This document shows, one piece after another, positions 1-6,179 of a stretch of 14,940 bases of DNA; the stretch's first letter is position 1; the number at the start of each line of letters is the position of its first letter. The stretch covers positions 1 through 14,940 of the forward strand of contig CAZHBH010000052.1 of the NCBI GenBank assembly GCA_964530525.1, in the 5' to 3' direction. The notes below the pieces were generated by a model. It ran no database searches, had not been told where the DNA came from, and saw only the letters and a program-made list of their open reading frames with translations. The stretch comes from CAYNQN01 sp964530525 (GTDB taxonomy: Bacteria > Actinomycetota > Acidimicrobiia > Acidimicrobiales > Acidimicrobilacustridaceae). Position numbers and translations under genes: made by a program.

Positions 1-756
1 GCGTCGCCTTCCAGTCACGGGAGCTCTCTTACCGCCACCGACTGGCAGCCGATCGTCTACGCCCTGGCAGTCCTGTCGATGGTCTTCGGATCGTTGTTCG
101 CCATCGTCCAGAGCGACGTGAAGCGCATGCTGGCGTACTCGTCCATCAACCACGCCGGCTTCATCCTGGTTGCCATCGAAGCGGCCAACGACCTGGGCAC
201 CCAGGCGCTGCTCTTCTACCTGGCTGCCTACACCTTCATGGTGGCGGGCACGTTCGCCATCGTCGCGCTCGTCTCGGGCAAGGGCGACGGCCGAACTCGC
301 CTTGCCGACTACAGGGGCATGGGGCGCTCGAGCCCGGTGCTGGCCCTGGTGCTGACCGTCTTCCTCCTGGCCCAGGCGGGCATCCCGTTCACGTCGGGCT
401 TCTTCGCCAAGTTCAACGTGCTCATCGCCTCGGTGGACGCGGGCTCGTGGCCCCTCGCGATCATCGCCATGGTCACGGCGGTGATCGCTGCGTTCCTGTA
501 CCTGCGGCTCGTGGTCGCCATGTACATGACCGCCCCGGAGGACGAGTCGGCGGCGGGAGGGTCACCCCGAACCGCCAAGATCCCTGTGCCCATCGGCGCG
601 TGGCTGGGGATCGCCCTGTGCTTCGTTGTGACGATGGGGGCCGGGATCGTCCCCTCCCTCCTCGAGACCCCGGCTGGCCAGGCCCGACCGGCTCTCGTGC
701 AGGTCGCCGACCAGAGCCCCACCGGGGCCCAGGGCGACACGGCTCCACCTCCGTAG
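1..756 (+). CDS. nuoN: NuoN-like complex I subunit (second copy), 5' truncated by window edge
   Basis: The frame is open from base 1, so the gene begins upstream; the visible part is 251 residues plus a TAG stop. It is the C-terminal half of an antiporter-like membrane subunit. The stretch SDVKRMLAYSSINHAGF (near residues 39-55) is the hallmark helix of the NuoN family and carries the conserved lysine. It is followed by several hydrophobic helices and the broken-helix motif LAQAGIPFTSGFFAKF. The protein ends in a polar tail rich in Ala, Pro and Gln. It aligns by eye to the C-terminal half of the complete NuoN at 9933-11450, but with many substitutions, so the two are old paralogues and not a recent duplication. 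Role (family knowledge): proton translocation in the membrane arm. It may be the last gene of another complex I-type cluster to the left; that is inference. An internal ATG at 79 is not the start because homology extends upstream of it. Confidence 0.88.
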   Translation, partial: ASPSSHGSSLTATDWQPIVYALAVLSMVFGSLFAIVQSDVKRMLAYSSINHAGFILVAIEAANDLGTQALLFYLAAYTFMVAGTFAIVALVSGKGDGRTRLADYRGMGRSSPVLALVLTVFLLAQAGIPFTSGFFAKFNVLIASVDAGSWPLAIIAMVTAVIAAFLYLRLVVAMYMTAPEDESAAGGSPRTAKIPVPIGAWLGIALCFVVTMGAGIVPSLLETPAGQARPALVQVADQSPTGAQGDTAPPP

Positions 757-769
757 GGGCCTCAGGGCT

Positions 770-788
770 GTCCGAAGGGCGGTCGGAC
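770..788 (+). terminator. Weak hairpin downstream of first nuoN (possible terminator)
   Basis: GTCCGA (770-775) and TCGGAC (783-788) form a 6-bp stem with a 7-base loop, 13 bases after the stop codon of the upstream nuoN copy. There is no T-tract after it, so it is not a classical intrinsic terminator. It is listed because it lies in the only sizeable spacer before nuoA. The rest of 757-889 shows nothing else recognisable apart from the candidate promoter. Confidence 0.22.
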
Positions 789-875
789 CCGTCGGTCACG
801 CACCGCTTCCAGCGAGCGTCCTTCGCGGGAAAGTGCAGGTGAGGTGAGGATTTCTCGCCTTGTGCCCTGCTTCAC

Positions 876-881
876 TAGTCT
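876..881 (+). promoter_or_regulatory. Candidate -10 box for the nuo operon, leaderless start
   Basis: TAGTCT fits the actinobacterial TANNNT -10 consensus and ends 8 bases before the nuoA ATG at 890. The expected transcription start would therefore fall at or next to the A of ATG, giving a leaderless mRNA. No convincing -35 hexamer is visible 16-18 bases upstream. There is no Shine-Dalgarno sequence in the bases directly before 890, which agrees with a leaderless start. Inference from pattern only. Confidence 0.4.
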
Positions 882-889
882 CCGATTCG

Positions 890-1267
890 ATGTCGCAGGC
901 CTATTCGGACTTCCTTCGCCAGTATCTGACCGTCGGCATCTTCGGCCTGCTGGCGGTGGGCATGGCCGCCCTCATGCTCGGCGGCGGCAAGATCCTGCGG
1001 CCCAACCGCCCGCAGGAGCAGAAGTACCTCACCTACGAGAGCGGCGTCGACCCTGTGGGATCGGGCTGGTCGCAGAGCCAGATCCGCTACTACGTGTTCG
1101 CACTGCTCTTCGTGCTCTTCGACGTGGAAGCGGTGTTCATCTTCCCGTGGGCCACCCGGTTGGAGGCGTACGGGGCGTTCGGCCTGGTGGAGATGGCGGT
1201 CTTCATCGCCATACTCGCGCTCGGGCTGGTCTACGCATGGCGGAAGAAGGTGCTGCGATGGGCCTAG
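890..1267 (+). CDS. nuoA: NADH-quinone oxidoreductase subunit A
   Basis: This is a 125-residue small membrane subunit of complex I, at the junction of the membrane and peripheral arms. It has three hydrophobic helices: about residues 12-32, 65-87 and 97-116. The family signature is complete. The loop YLTYESGVDPVGSGW (residues 47-60) precedes the second helix, which carries FDVEAVFIFPWA with acidic D78 and E80; E101 begins the third helix. The loop has Ser where mitochondrial ND3 has the redox-sensitive Cys, which is common in bacteria. ATG at 890 is chosen because it gives a normal N-terminus just before helix 1 and lies 8 bases after a TANNNT box. An in-frame TTG at 860, ten bases after the purine-rich AGGTGAGG, would add 10 residues and is an alternative start. 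The 3' end overlaps nuoB by 10 bases. Confidence 0.95.
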   Translation: MSQAYSDFLRQYLTVGIFGLLAVGMAALMLGGGKILRPNRPQEQKYLTYESGVDPVGSGWSQSQIRYYVFALLFVLFDVEAVFIFPWATRLEAYGAFGLVEMAVFIAILALGLVYAWRKKVLRWA

Positions 1268-1758
1268 TGGAGAGCGGCAAGATGCCCAAGCCGCTGACCA
1301 GCTTGCTCAACCTCAGCCGCAAGTACTCCCTCTGGGTGTACCAGTGGGGCCTCGCCTGCTGCGCGATCGAGATGGGCGCCGCGTTCGCGTCCCCGCGCTA
1401 CGACGTGATGCGGCTCGGGGTCATCCCCTTCCCAGCGGGGCCCCGCCAGGCTGACCTGGTGGTGATCGCCGGCACCGTGACCGACAAGATGGCCCCCGCC
1501 GTCGTGCGCCTCTACGAGCAGATGCCCGACCCCAAGTACGTGATCAGCATGGGAAGCTGTGCCAACTGTGGCGGTCCCTACTGGGACTCCTACTCCGTCA
1601 CCAAGGGCGTCGACCAGCTGATCCCCGTCGACATCTACGTTCCCGGCTGCCCGCCGAGGCCCGAAGCCCTCCTGGAGGGCATAGTGCTCCTCCAGGAGAG
1701 GATCCAGAACGAGGACATGTCCGAGCGCTGGAGAGGAGAGCCCATTGTCGTCAGCTGA
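1258..1758 (+). CDS. nuoB: NADH-quinone oxidoreductase subunit B
   Basis: This 166-residue iron-sulfur subunit holds cluster N2, the last cluster before quinone. The tandem cysteines C34-C35 in GLACCAIEMG, C101 in GSCANCGG and C131 in VPGCPPRP are the four expected 4Fe-4S ligands at normal family spacing. It pairs with NuoD to form the quinone-reduction site next to the membrane. ATG at 1258 lies inside the end of nuoA (10-base overlap), implying translational coupling. The frame remains open far upstream of this ATG, but that part overlaps nuoA in another frame, has no NuoB character and is a high-GC artefact. Length is normal for actinobacterial NuoB, which lacks the longer N-terminus of E. 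coli. The last codons overlap nuoC by 14 bases and contain its ribosome binding site. Confidence 0.97.
   Translation: MGLVESGKMPKPLTSLLNLSRKYSLWVYQWGLACCAIEMGAAFASPRYDVMRLGVIPFPAGPRQADLVVIAGTVTDKMAPAVVRLYEQMPDPKYVISMGSCANCGGPYWDSYSVTKGVDQLIPVDIYVPGCPPRPEALLEGIVLLQERIQNEDMSERWRGEPIVVS
1734..1738 (+). promoter_or_regulatory. Ribosome binding site deciding the TTG start of nuoC
   Basis: AGGAG, inside a GAGAGGAGAG purine run within the end of nuoB, lies 6 bases before the TTG at 1745. This is ideal Shine-Dalgarno spacing and is the reason for accepting a TTG start for nuoC. Confidence 0.7.
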
Positions 1759-2491
1759 GACGACCGGCGGCACCCCTCCCGAATCGACCGGCGGTGACCC
1801 TCCGGACGCAGGAGGCGAGTCCGCCGAGGTCACCGAGGCCGTCGTCGACGATCGGCGCGAGGCCCAGCTAGCGGAGCTGCGCGAGCACCTCGGCGACGCG
1901 GTGCTCGACACGTACGTGCGTCCCGGCCAGGGCACGTGGGCAAGGGTGGCGCGCGAAGCCTGGCGAGACACCGCCCTCGTGGCCAAGGAGAAGCTCGGCT
2001 ACGAGTTCTTCGACTTCCTCTCCGCCGTCGACTGGCTGCCCTCACCGTTCGGGCGCGACATGAACGCCCAGGAGGACCTGGTGGGAGAGCAGCCGCCGGT
2101 GGCAGGACCCGCGGAGATCGAGCACGGCTACACGGGTGGCGAGACGAGGTTCCAGGTGCTCGCCAGCCTCTACGACACAGCGGGATCCCGGGGGATCCTC
2201 TTGAAGGTCGACCTGCCCGACGACGACCTGAGCATCGACACGTGGTCCGACGTCTACCCGGGCGCCAACTGGCACGAGCGGGAGACAGCCGAGATGTTCG
2301 GCATCGACTTCCGCGGCCACCCGGGCCTATCTCACATCTACCTGCCCACCGACTTCGAGGGACACCCGCTGCGCAAGGACTACCCACTGCTCGCACGCAG
2401 GGTGAAGCCGTGGCCGGGCATAGTCGACGTCGAGCCGATGCCTGCCGGGGAGCCGGACGGCGAGGGTGAAGGCGGGGAGGGCGAATCGTGA
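1745..2491 (+). CDS. nuoC: NADH-quinone oxidoreductase subunit C
   Basis: This is a 248-residue subunit of the connecting module (30-kDa subunit family) that packs against NuoD; it has no cofactor. The family signature is intact from about residue 178: ERETAEMFGIDFRGHPGL, followed by a Leu-Pro-x-Asp-Phe-Glu-Gly-His-Pro-Leu-Arg-Lys-Asp-Tyr stretch up to about residue 213. The core fold begins near residue 38. The first 35 residues are low-complexity Thr/Gly/Pro/Glu and contain an 8-residue tandem repeat. A polar insert (about 100-131) and an acidic Gly/Glu tail (234-248) are also probably disordered. Start is TTG with a strong ribosome binding site 6 bases upstream. NuoC is separate from NuoD here, not fused as in E. 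coli. GTGA at 2488-2491 joins its stop to the nuoD start. Confidence 0.95.
   Translation: MSSAETTGGTPPESTGGDPPDAGGESAEVTEAVVDDRREAQLAELREHLGDAVLDTYVRPGQGTWARVAREAWRDTALVAKEKLGYEFFDFLSAVDWLPSPFGRDMNAQEDLVGEQPPVAGPAEIEHGYTGGETRFQVLASLYDTAGSRGILLKVDLPDDDLSIDTWSDVYPGANWHERETAEMFGIDFRGHPGLSHIYLPTDFEGHPLRKDYPLLARRVKPWPGIVDVEPMPAGEPDGEGEGGEGES
1760..1807 (+). repeat. 24-base imperfect tandem repeat in the 5' end of nuoC
   Basis: Two adjacent 24-base units encode TTGGTPPE and STGGDPPD (NuoC residues 6-13 and 14-21). By eye 18 of 24 bases agree, including a shared CGACCGGCGG core. The repeat sits in the predicted disordered N-terminal extension just after the nuoB stop codon. Confidence 0.6.
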
Positions 2492-3690
2492 CGGCTACCC
2501 GACCTGACCGCTCCGCGGACGGGATATCCGACAGGGAGAAGCTGGCGTACGTAGCCGCCCAAGCTGCCGACGCTCGCCTCAACGTCGAGCTCGAGACGGA
2601 GGGCATGACCCTCAACATCGGTCCCCAGCACCCCGCCACCCACGGAACCCTGCGGATCGTCGCCCGCCTCGACGGCGAGCAGATCATCTCGGCCGAGCCC
2701 GTCTGCGGCTACATGCACCGCGGCTACGAGAAGCTCACCGAGGTCCGCACGTATCCCCAGGTGACGACGCTCATCAACCGCATCGACTGGCTCGGCAGCT
2801 TCGCAAACGAGGTGCCCTTCATCCTCGCGGCCGAGCAGCTGATGGAGGTCGAAGCCCCGCCACGTGCTCAGTGGATCCGGACGATCCTCTTCGAGCTCTC
2901 GCGTCTGGCCAACATCTCGCTGTTCCTCGGCGACCTGGGCATCCAGCTCGGCGCCCTCTCCGCTGGCTTCTACGGCTTCCGCGACCGGGAGTTCGTCCTC
3001 AACCAGATCGAGGCCGTCACCGGCGGGCGCTTCCACCCCAACTTCGACCGCATAGGGGGTCTCAAGGACGACCTCCCCAAGGGCTGGATCGACGAGACGC
3101 ACAAGGCCATGGAGCGGATGCGCTCGTTCTGCGACGAGATCGAGGACCTGCTCATCACCAACGAGATCTTCGAGGTCCGCACGAGGGGCATCGGGGTCAT
3201 CCCCGCAAAGGTGGGGCTCTCCTACGGCCTGTCGGGTGCCAACATCCGGGCGAGCGGGGTCGACTGGGACCTGCGTCGCGACGCGTGCCCGGCCGGCCTC
3301 GTCTACGACCAGCTCGACTGGCGGGTCTGGACCCACACCGACGGCGACGCCTTCGCCCGGTGCTGGGTTCGCATGCAGGAGGTGCGCGAGGCCAGCCGCA
3401 TGGTCGACCAGCTCCTCGACGGGATACCGAGTGGGCCGATCATGGCCAAGGTCCCTCGCATCATCAAGGTGCCCGCGGGTGAGGCCTACGTCGAGACCGA
3501 GAACCCCCTCGGCGCCATGGGCTACTACGTGGTCAGCAAGGGCGACCTGGCGCCGTTCCGGGTCAAGATCCGCTCGGCCTCGTTCAACAACGTCTCGATC
3601 GTGCCTTGGGTCGCCAGGGGGGTCTACGTGCCCGACCTGATCACCATACTCGCCAGCCTCTACTTCATCCTGGGGGACATCGACCGATGA
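2488..3690 (+). CDS. nuoD: NADH-quinone oxidoreductase subunit D
   Basis: This 400-residue subunit (49-kDa, [NiFe]-hydrogenase large-subunit fold) forms the quinone-binding cavity with NuoB. Key features are GPQHPATHG (residues 45-53; H48 is the expected quinone-head-group histidine), then PVCGYMHRGYEK (71-82) with Y75 expected to contact quinone and R78 equivalent to the methylated arginine of mitochondrial NDUFS2. The central GLSYGLSGANIRASGVDWDLR and C-terminal GDIDR are also family hallmarks. The hydrogenase nickel-ligand cysteines are absent, as expected for complex I. Start is GTG within the GTGA overlap with nuoC, behind a GGGGAGGG purine run. The stop lies in ATGA, which also opens a 25-codon ORF. 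nuoE, nuoF and nuoG, which normally follow, are missing. Confidence 0.98.
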   Translation: MTATRPDRSADGISDREKLAYVAAQAADARLNVELETEGMTLNIGPQHPATHGTLRIVARLDGEQIISAEPVCGYMHRGYEKLTEVRTYPQVTTLINRIDWLGSFANEVPFILAAEQLMEVEAPPRAQWIRTILFELSRLANISLFLGDLGIQLGALSAGFYGFRDREFVLNQIEAVTGGRFHPNFDRIGGLKDDLPKGWIDETHKAMERMRSFCDEIEDLLITNEIFEVRTRGIGVIPAKVGLSYGLSGANIRASGVDWDLRRDACPAGLVYDQLDWRVWTHTDGDAFARCWVRMQEVREASRMVDQLLDGIPSGPIMAKVPRIIKVPAGEAYVETENPLGAMGYYVVSKGDLAPFRVKIRSASFNNVSIVPWVARGVYVPDLITILASLYFILGDIDR

Positions 3691-3764
3691 GCACCGCGAG
3701 GTCGGCCCGCAACGTGGCCGGAGGCGCCCCTGCGGTCGGCCGTGGAGAGGCGGGTCGTCGCTGA
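3687..3764 (+). CDS. 25-codon ORF bridging nuoD and nuoH (possible translational coupler)
   Basis: An ATG in the ATGA overlapping the nuoD stop opens a 25-residue frame (begins MSTARSARNV, ends GEAGRR) that stops at TGA 3762-3764, whose final A is the first base of the nuoH ATG. It fills the 73-base D/H gap exactly. The peptide is rich in Arg, Ala and Gly, has no hydrophobic segment and matches no family I know. The nearest purine run before nuoH (GGAGAGG, 3744-3750) is 13 bases from the ATG, longer than ideal, so ribosomes translating this ORF could help nuoH initiation. It may be a coupler, a remnant of a deleted gene (the nuoE-F-G position), or chance, since stop codons are rare in such GC-rich sequence. 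Coding status is unproven. Confidence 0.35.
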   Translation: MSTARSARNVAGGAPAVGRGEAGRR

Positions 3765-4804
3765 TGGACCTGTCGCTCCTGGCTTCGTTCGACCCCCCCT
3801 ACTGGCTCTCCACCCTCATAAAGGTGGTCGTGGTCGCGGCCGTGGTGCCCACCACCGCCGTGGTCATCGGCATCGTCTTCCTCTTCAAGGTGATGAGCTG
3901 GATGCAGAGCCGTCTCGGTCCCCAGGAGGCCGGCCCCCGAGGCACCCTGCAGCTGCTGGCCGACGGCCTCAAGTTCCTCCAGAAGGAGGACATCATCCCG
4001 GCGGGTGCCGACAAGTTCGTCTTCAAGATCGCGCCCATCGTGGTCCTCGCGTCCACGTTCCTCGTCTTCGTGACCATCCCGGCGAGCAACCACGTCGTGG
4101 TCGAGAACCTCGACGTGGGCATCTTCTTCGTGCTCGCCGTGTCGTCGCTGTCGGTCATCGGCGTGCTCATGGCCGGGTGGGCGTCGGCGAACAAGTACGC
4201 GCTCATGGGAGGTCTCCGGGCGGCCGGCCAGCTCATCGCCTACGAGCTCCCGCTCGTCCTGGCCGTGGTCGGCGTGGTCATCCAGGCCGGTTCGCTGGAC
4301 CTGAACGCCATCGTCTCGGCTCAGAACGAGGGCTCCATATTCGGCTGGGACGGCATCGGCAACCCGTACATCCTCACCCAGTTCGTGGGCTTCGTCGTGT
4401 TCATCATCGCCATACAGGCCGAGCTCACCCAGCCCCCGTTCGACATGCCGGTGGCCGAGTCGGAGCTCGTGGGCGGCTACCACGTGGAGTACACCGGCTT
4501 CCGGTTCCTCTTCTTCTTCATGGCCGAGTTCGCGACGGCCTTCGGGTTCGCCGCGGTGGCCTCCCTCATCTTCCTGGGTGGCTGGGGCCTCCCCTGGATC
4601 GACCTCGACAGCGATTCGTACTGGGTCCTCGGCCCGGCGATCCTGCTGGCCAAGGTGATGCTGGTCTCGTTCCTGATCTTCTGGGTGCGCTTCACGTACC
4701 CTCGCATGCGCGAGGACCAACTCCAGACGTTTGCCTGGAAGTTCCTCATACCGATCGCACTGGTCAACATCGTGGTGACCGGAGTCCTCAAGGTGGCGTT
4801 CTGA
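3764..4804 (+). CDS. nuoH: NADH-quinone oxidoreductase subunit H
   Basis: This is a 346-residue membrane subunit (ND1 family) with about eight hydrophobic helices. It anchors the peripheral arm and completes the quinone tunnel. Landmarks are RLGPQEAGPRG (residues 50-60) after the first helix, GGLRAAGQLIAYELP (149-163) with E161, and the acidic matrix-side loop region AELTQPPFDMPVAESELVGG (219-238) followed by EYTGFRF. These charged residues belong to the proposed proton path next to the quinone cavity. ATG at 3764 is the only ordinary start before the first helix; upstream in frame there is only CTG. The first base of the ATG is the last base of the mini-ORF stop, and the stop at 4802-4804 overlaps the nuoI ATG by one base. 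Confidence 0.97.
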   Translation: MDLSLLASFDPPYWLSTLIKVVVVAAVVPTTAVVIGIVFLFKVMSWMQSRLGPQEAGPRGTLQLLADGLKFLQKEDIIPAGADKFVFKIAPIVVLASTFLVFVTIPASNHVVVENLDVGIFFVLAVSSLSVIGVLMAGWASANKYALMGGLRAAGQLIAYELPLVLAVVGVVIQAGSLDLNAIVSAQNEGSIFGWDGIGNPYILTQFVGFVVFIIAIQAELTQPPFDMPVAESELVGGYHVEYTGFRFLFFFMAEFATAFGFAAVASLIFLGGWGLPWIDLDSDSYWVLGPAILLAKVMLVSFLIFWVRFTYPRMREDQLQTFAWKFLIPIALVNIVVTGVLKVAF

Positions 4805-5307
4805 TGGCGAAGATCCCAGGTCTCATAAAGGGTCTAGGCGTCACGTTCGGTGAGATGGTCAAGACGCTCAAGTCGGGTCCCGCTACCACGCAGTACCCGC
4901 ACGAGAAGGAGGAGCCGGCGCCTCGCGCCCGCGGCGTCATCGCCCTCCACGAGGAGAACTGCACCGTCTGCATGCTCTGCGCCAGGGAGTGCCCTGACTG
5001 GTGCATCTACATCGAAGGGCACAAGTACCTCGCGCCGCCCCGGCGCGAGGGGGGCAAGCCCCGCCAGAAGAACGCCCTCGATCGCTTCGACATCGACTTC
5101 TCCCTCTGCATGTACTGCGGGATCTGCGTTGAGGTGTGCCCGTTCGAGGCGCTCTTCTGGTCTCCCGAGTACGAGTACTCCGAACCCCGCATCGCCGACC
5201 TCCTCCAGGACAAGGACACCCTCGGCGCCTGGATGGAGAAGGTGCCCGAGTTCGAGCCCTACGAGAGCGGTTCCGAGCAGAAGCCCAAGAAGGTCCCGCG
5301 GTCGTGA
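4804..5307 (+). CDS. nuoI: NADH-quinone oxidoreductase subunit I (8Fe ferredoxin-like)
   Basis: This 167-residue peripheral subunit carries two 4Fe-4S clusters (N6a and N6b) that pass electrons to N2 in NuoB. Both motifs are intact: C53-x2-C56-x2-C59-x3-C63-P and C102-x2-C105-x2-C108-x3-C112-P. An amphipathic N-terminal segment (about residues 4-22) probably contacts the membrane arm. A charged C-terminal tail ends in KKVPRS. ATG at 4804 overlaps the nuoH stop by one base (TGATG). The same frame is open upstream through nuoH, but that is an out-of-frame reading of nuoH. In the absence of NuoE, F and G in this operon, NuoI is the natural entry point for electrons from another donor module or a ferredoxin; that is inference. 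GTGA joins it to nuoJ. Confidence 0.97.
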   Translation: MAKIPGLIKGLGVTFGEMVKTLKSGPATTQYPHEKEEPAPRARGVIALHEENCTVCMLCARECPDWCIYIEGHKYLAPPRREGGKPRQKNALDRFDIDFSLCMYCGICVEVCPFEALFWSPEYEYSEPRIADLLQDKDTLGAWMEKVPEFEPYESGSEQKPKKVPRS

Positions 5308-5837
5308 GCGGGTCCACCTCCGTTCTCGGGGCAGATCTCTGGATCGCCCAGAACATCGGCTTCTACGTGATCGCCGCGCTCATGGTCTTCGGGGCGGTGC
5401 GCGTGGTCACCGCCCGCAACATGGTCCATGCCGCGCTGTGGCTGGTCGTGGTGCTGGCGGGGGTGGCAGCGCAGTTCATCATCCTGGCCGCCGAGTTCAT
5501 CGCCATCACACAGGTGCTGGTCTACATCGGCGCCATCATCGTGCTGTTCCTCTTCGGCATCATGCTCACCCGTGCTCCTCGGGGGATGAGCGACGACCTG
5601 GACAACGCGCCGTTCGCCCGCGCCGTCTCCGCAGTCGTGGGCCTGGTCCTGGCCGGGGTCCTCGGCTACGCCCTGTGGGACGGCTTCGGCGACCAGGAGC
5701 TCGGAGAGATGGCTGTGCAGCGCACGTCGGATGTGAGCGACTCGCTCTTCTCCGCCTACCTGGTGCCCTTCGAGGCGGTCTCGGTGCTGCTGCTCGCGGC
5801 GCTCATCGGCGCGATCGTCCTTGCGAGGCGTGACTGA
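5304..5837 (+). CDS. nuoJ: NADH-quinone oxidoreductase subunit J
   Basis: This is a 177-residue membrane subunit (ND6 family) with about five hydrophobic helices (near residues 16-34, 42-63, 69-89, 107-125, 153-173). Helix 3 carries the conserved VLVYIGAIIVLFLF (residues 71-84, Tyr74), the segment that changes conformation during turnover in this family. NPVHSAL-like NMVHAALWLV (39-48) is also characteristic. The start is GTG at 5304 in a GTGA overlap with nuoI; no other start fits before helix 1. The stop at 5835-5837 shares its A with the ATG of a five-codon ORF leading to nuoK. Confidence in the family is high; the start is supported by overlap geometry only. Confidence 0.95.
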   Translation: MSGSTSVLGADLWIAQNIGFYVIAALMVFGAVRVVTARNMVHAALWLVVVLAGVAAQFIILAAEFIAITQVLVYIGAIIVLFLFGIMLTRAPRGMSDDLDNAPFARAVSAVVGLVLAGVLGYALWDGFGDQELGEMAVQRTSDVSDSLFSAYLVPFEAVSVLLLAALIGAIVLARRD

Positions 5838-5854
5838 TGGGAGAGCGCCGCTGA
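5837..5854 (+). CDS. Five-codon ORF between nuoJ and nuoK overlapping the nuoK ribosome binding site
   Basis: ATG shares a base with the nuoJ stop (TGATG), reads MGERR, and stops at TGA 5852-5854, which shares its A with the nuoK ATG (again TGATG). The purine run GGGAGAG (5839-5845) within it is placed to be the nuoK Shine-Dalgarno, 8 bases from the ATG. The peptide itself is unlikely to matter; the start-stop chain may couple translation of J and K, or may be a chance reading of the ribosome binding site. Confidence 0.25.
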   Translation: MGERR

Positions 5855-6168
5855 TGTTCCTCAACCAGTTCCTCTTCCTCAGCGCGATCCTCTTCTGCAT
5901 CGGCGTGTACGGCGTGCTGGCGAGGCGCAACGGCGTGCTGGTGCTCATGTCGATCGAGCTCATCCTGAACGCTGTGAACATCAACCTGGTCGCCTTCGGC
6001 GCCTATTGGAGCGGGTCCGGGGGCTTGAACCTCTCGGGCCAGGTCTTCGCGCTGTTCGTGATCGCCGTGGCGGCCGCTGAGGTGGGTGTGGGCCTTGCGA
6101 TCGTGCTCATGCTCTACCGCAACCGTCGCAGCATCGACATCGACGACGTCGACCTGATGAAGGGCTGA
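5854..6168 (+). CDS. nuoK: NADH-quinone oxidoreductase subunit K
   Basis: This is a 104-residue membrane subunit (ND4L/MnhC family) with three hydrophobic helices. The two conserved membrane glutamates for proton transfer are present: E35 in MSIELILNAVNIN and E76 in AAAEVGVGLAIVL. Length is normal (about 100 residues). ATG at 5854 is preferred because it starts just before helix 1 and has GGGAGAG 8 bases upstream; the frame is open further up to a TTG at 5821, but that overlaps nuoJ. The tail (NRRSIDIDDVDLMKG) is short and charged. The gap to nuoL is 11 bases, the first true gap in the chain if the mini-ORFs are counted. Confidence 0.97.
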   Translation: MFLNQFLFLSAILFCIGVYGVLARRNGVLVLMSIELILNAVNINLVAFGAYWSGSGGLNLSGQVFALFVIAVAAAEVGVGLAIVLMLYRNRRSIDIDDVDLMKG

Positions 6169-6179
6169 TCACCGGACCC

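Noticed and set aside
1028..1054. Ser instead of Cys in the NuoA YESG loop considered as a lost functional residue
   Set aside because: The Cys is typical of mitochondrial ND3; bacterial NuoA, including E. coli with FESG, often has Ser, so this is ordinary.
844..1257. Upstream extension of the nuoB frame through nuoA
   Set aside because: The segment overlaps nuoA in another frame, and its translation is Arg/Gly/Pro-rich and unrelated to NuoB. The ATG at 1258 gives a normal NuoB.
3742..4803. Upstream extension of the nuoI frame through nuoH, suggesting a fusion protein
   Set aside because: It is the out-of-frame reading of nuoH. NuoI begins with MAKIPGL at 4804, with a one-base overlap to the nuoH stop.
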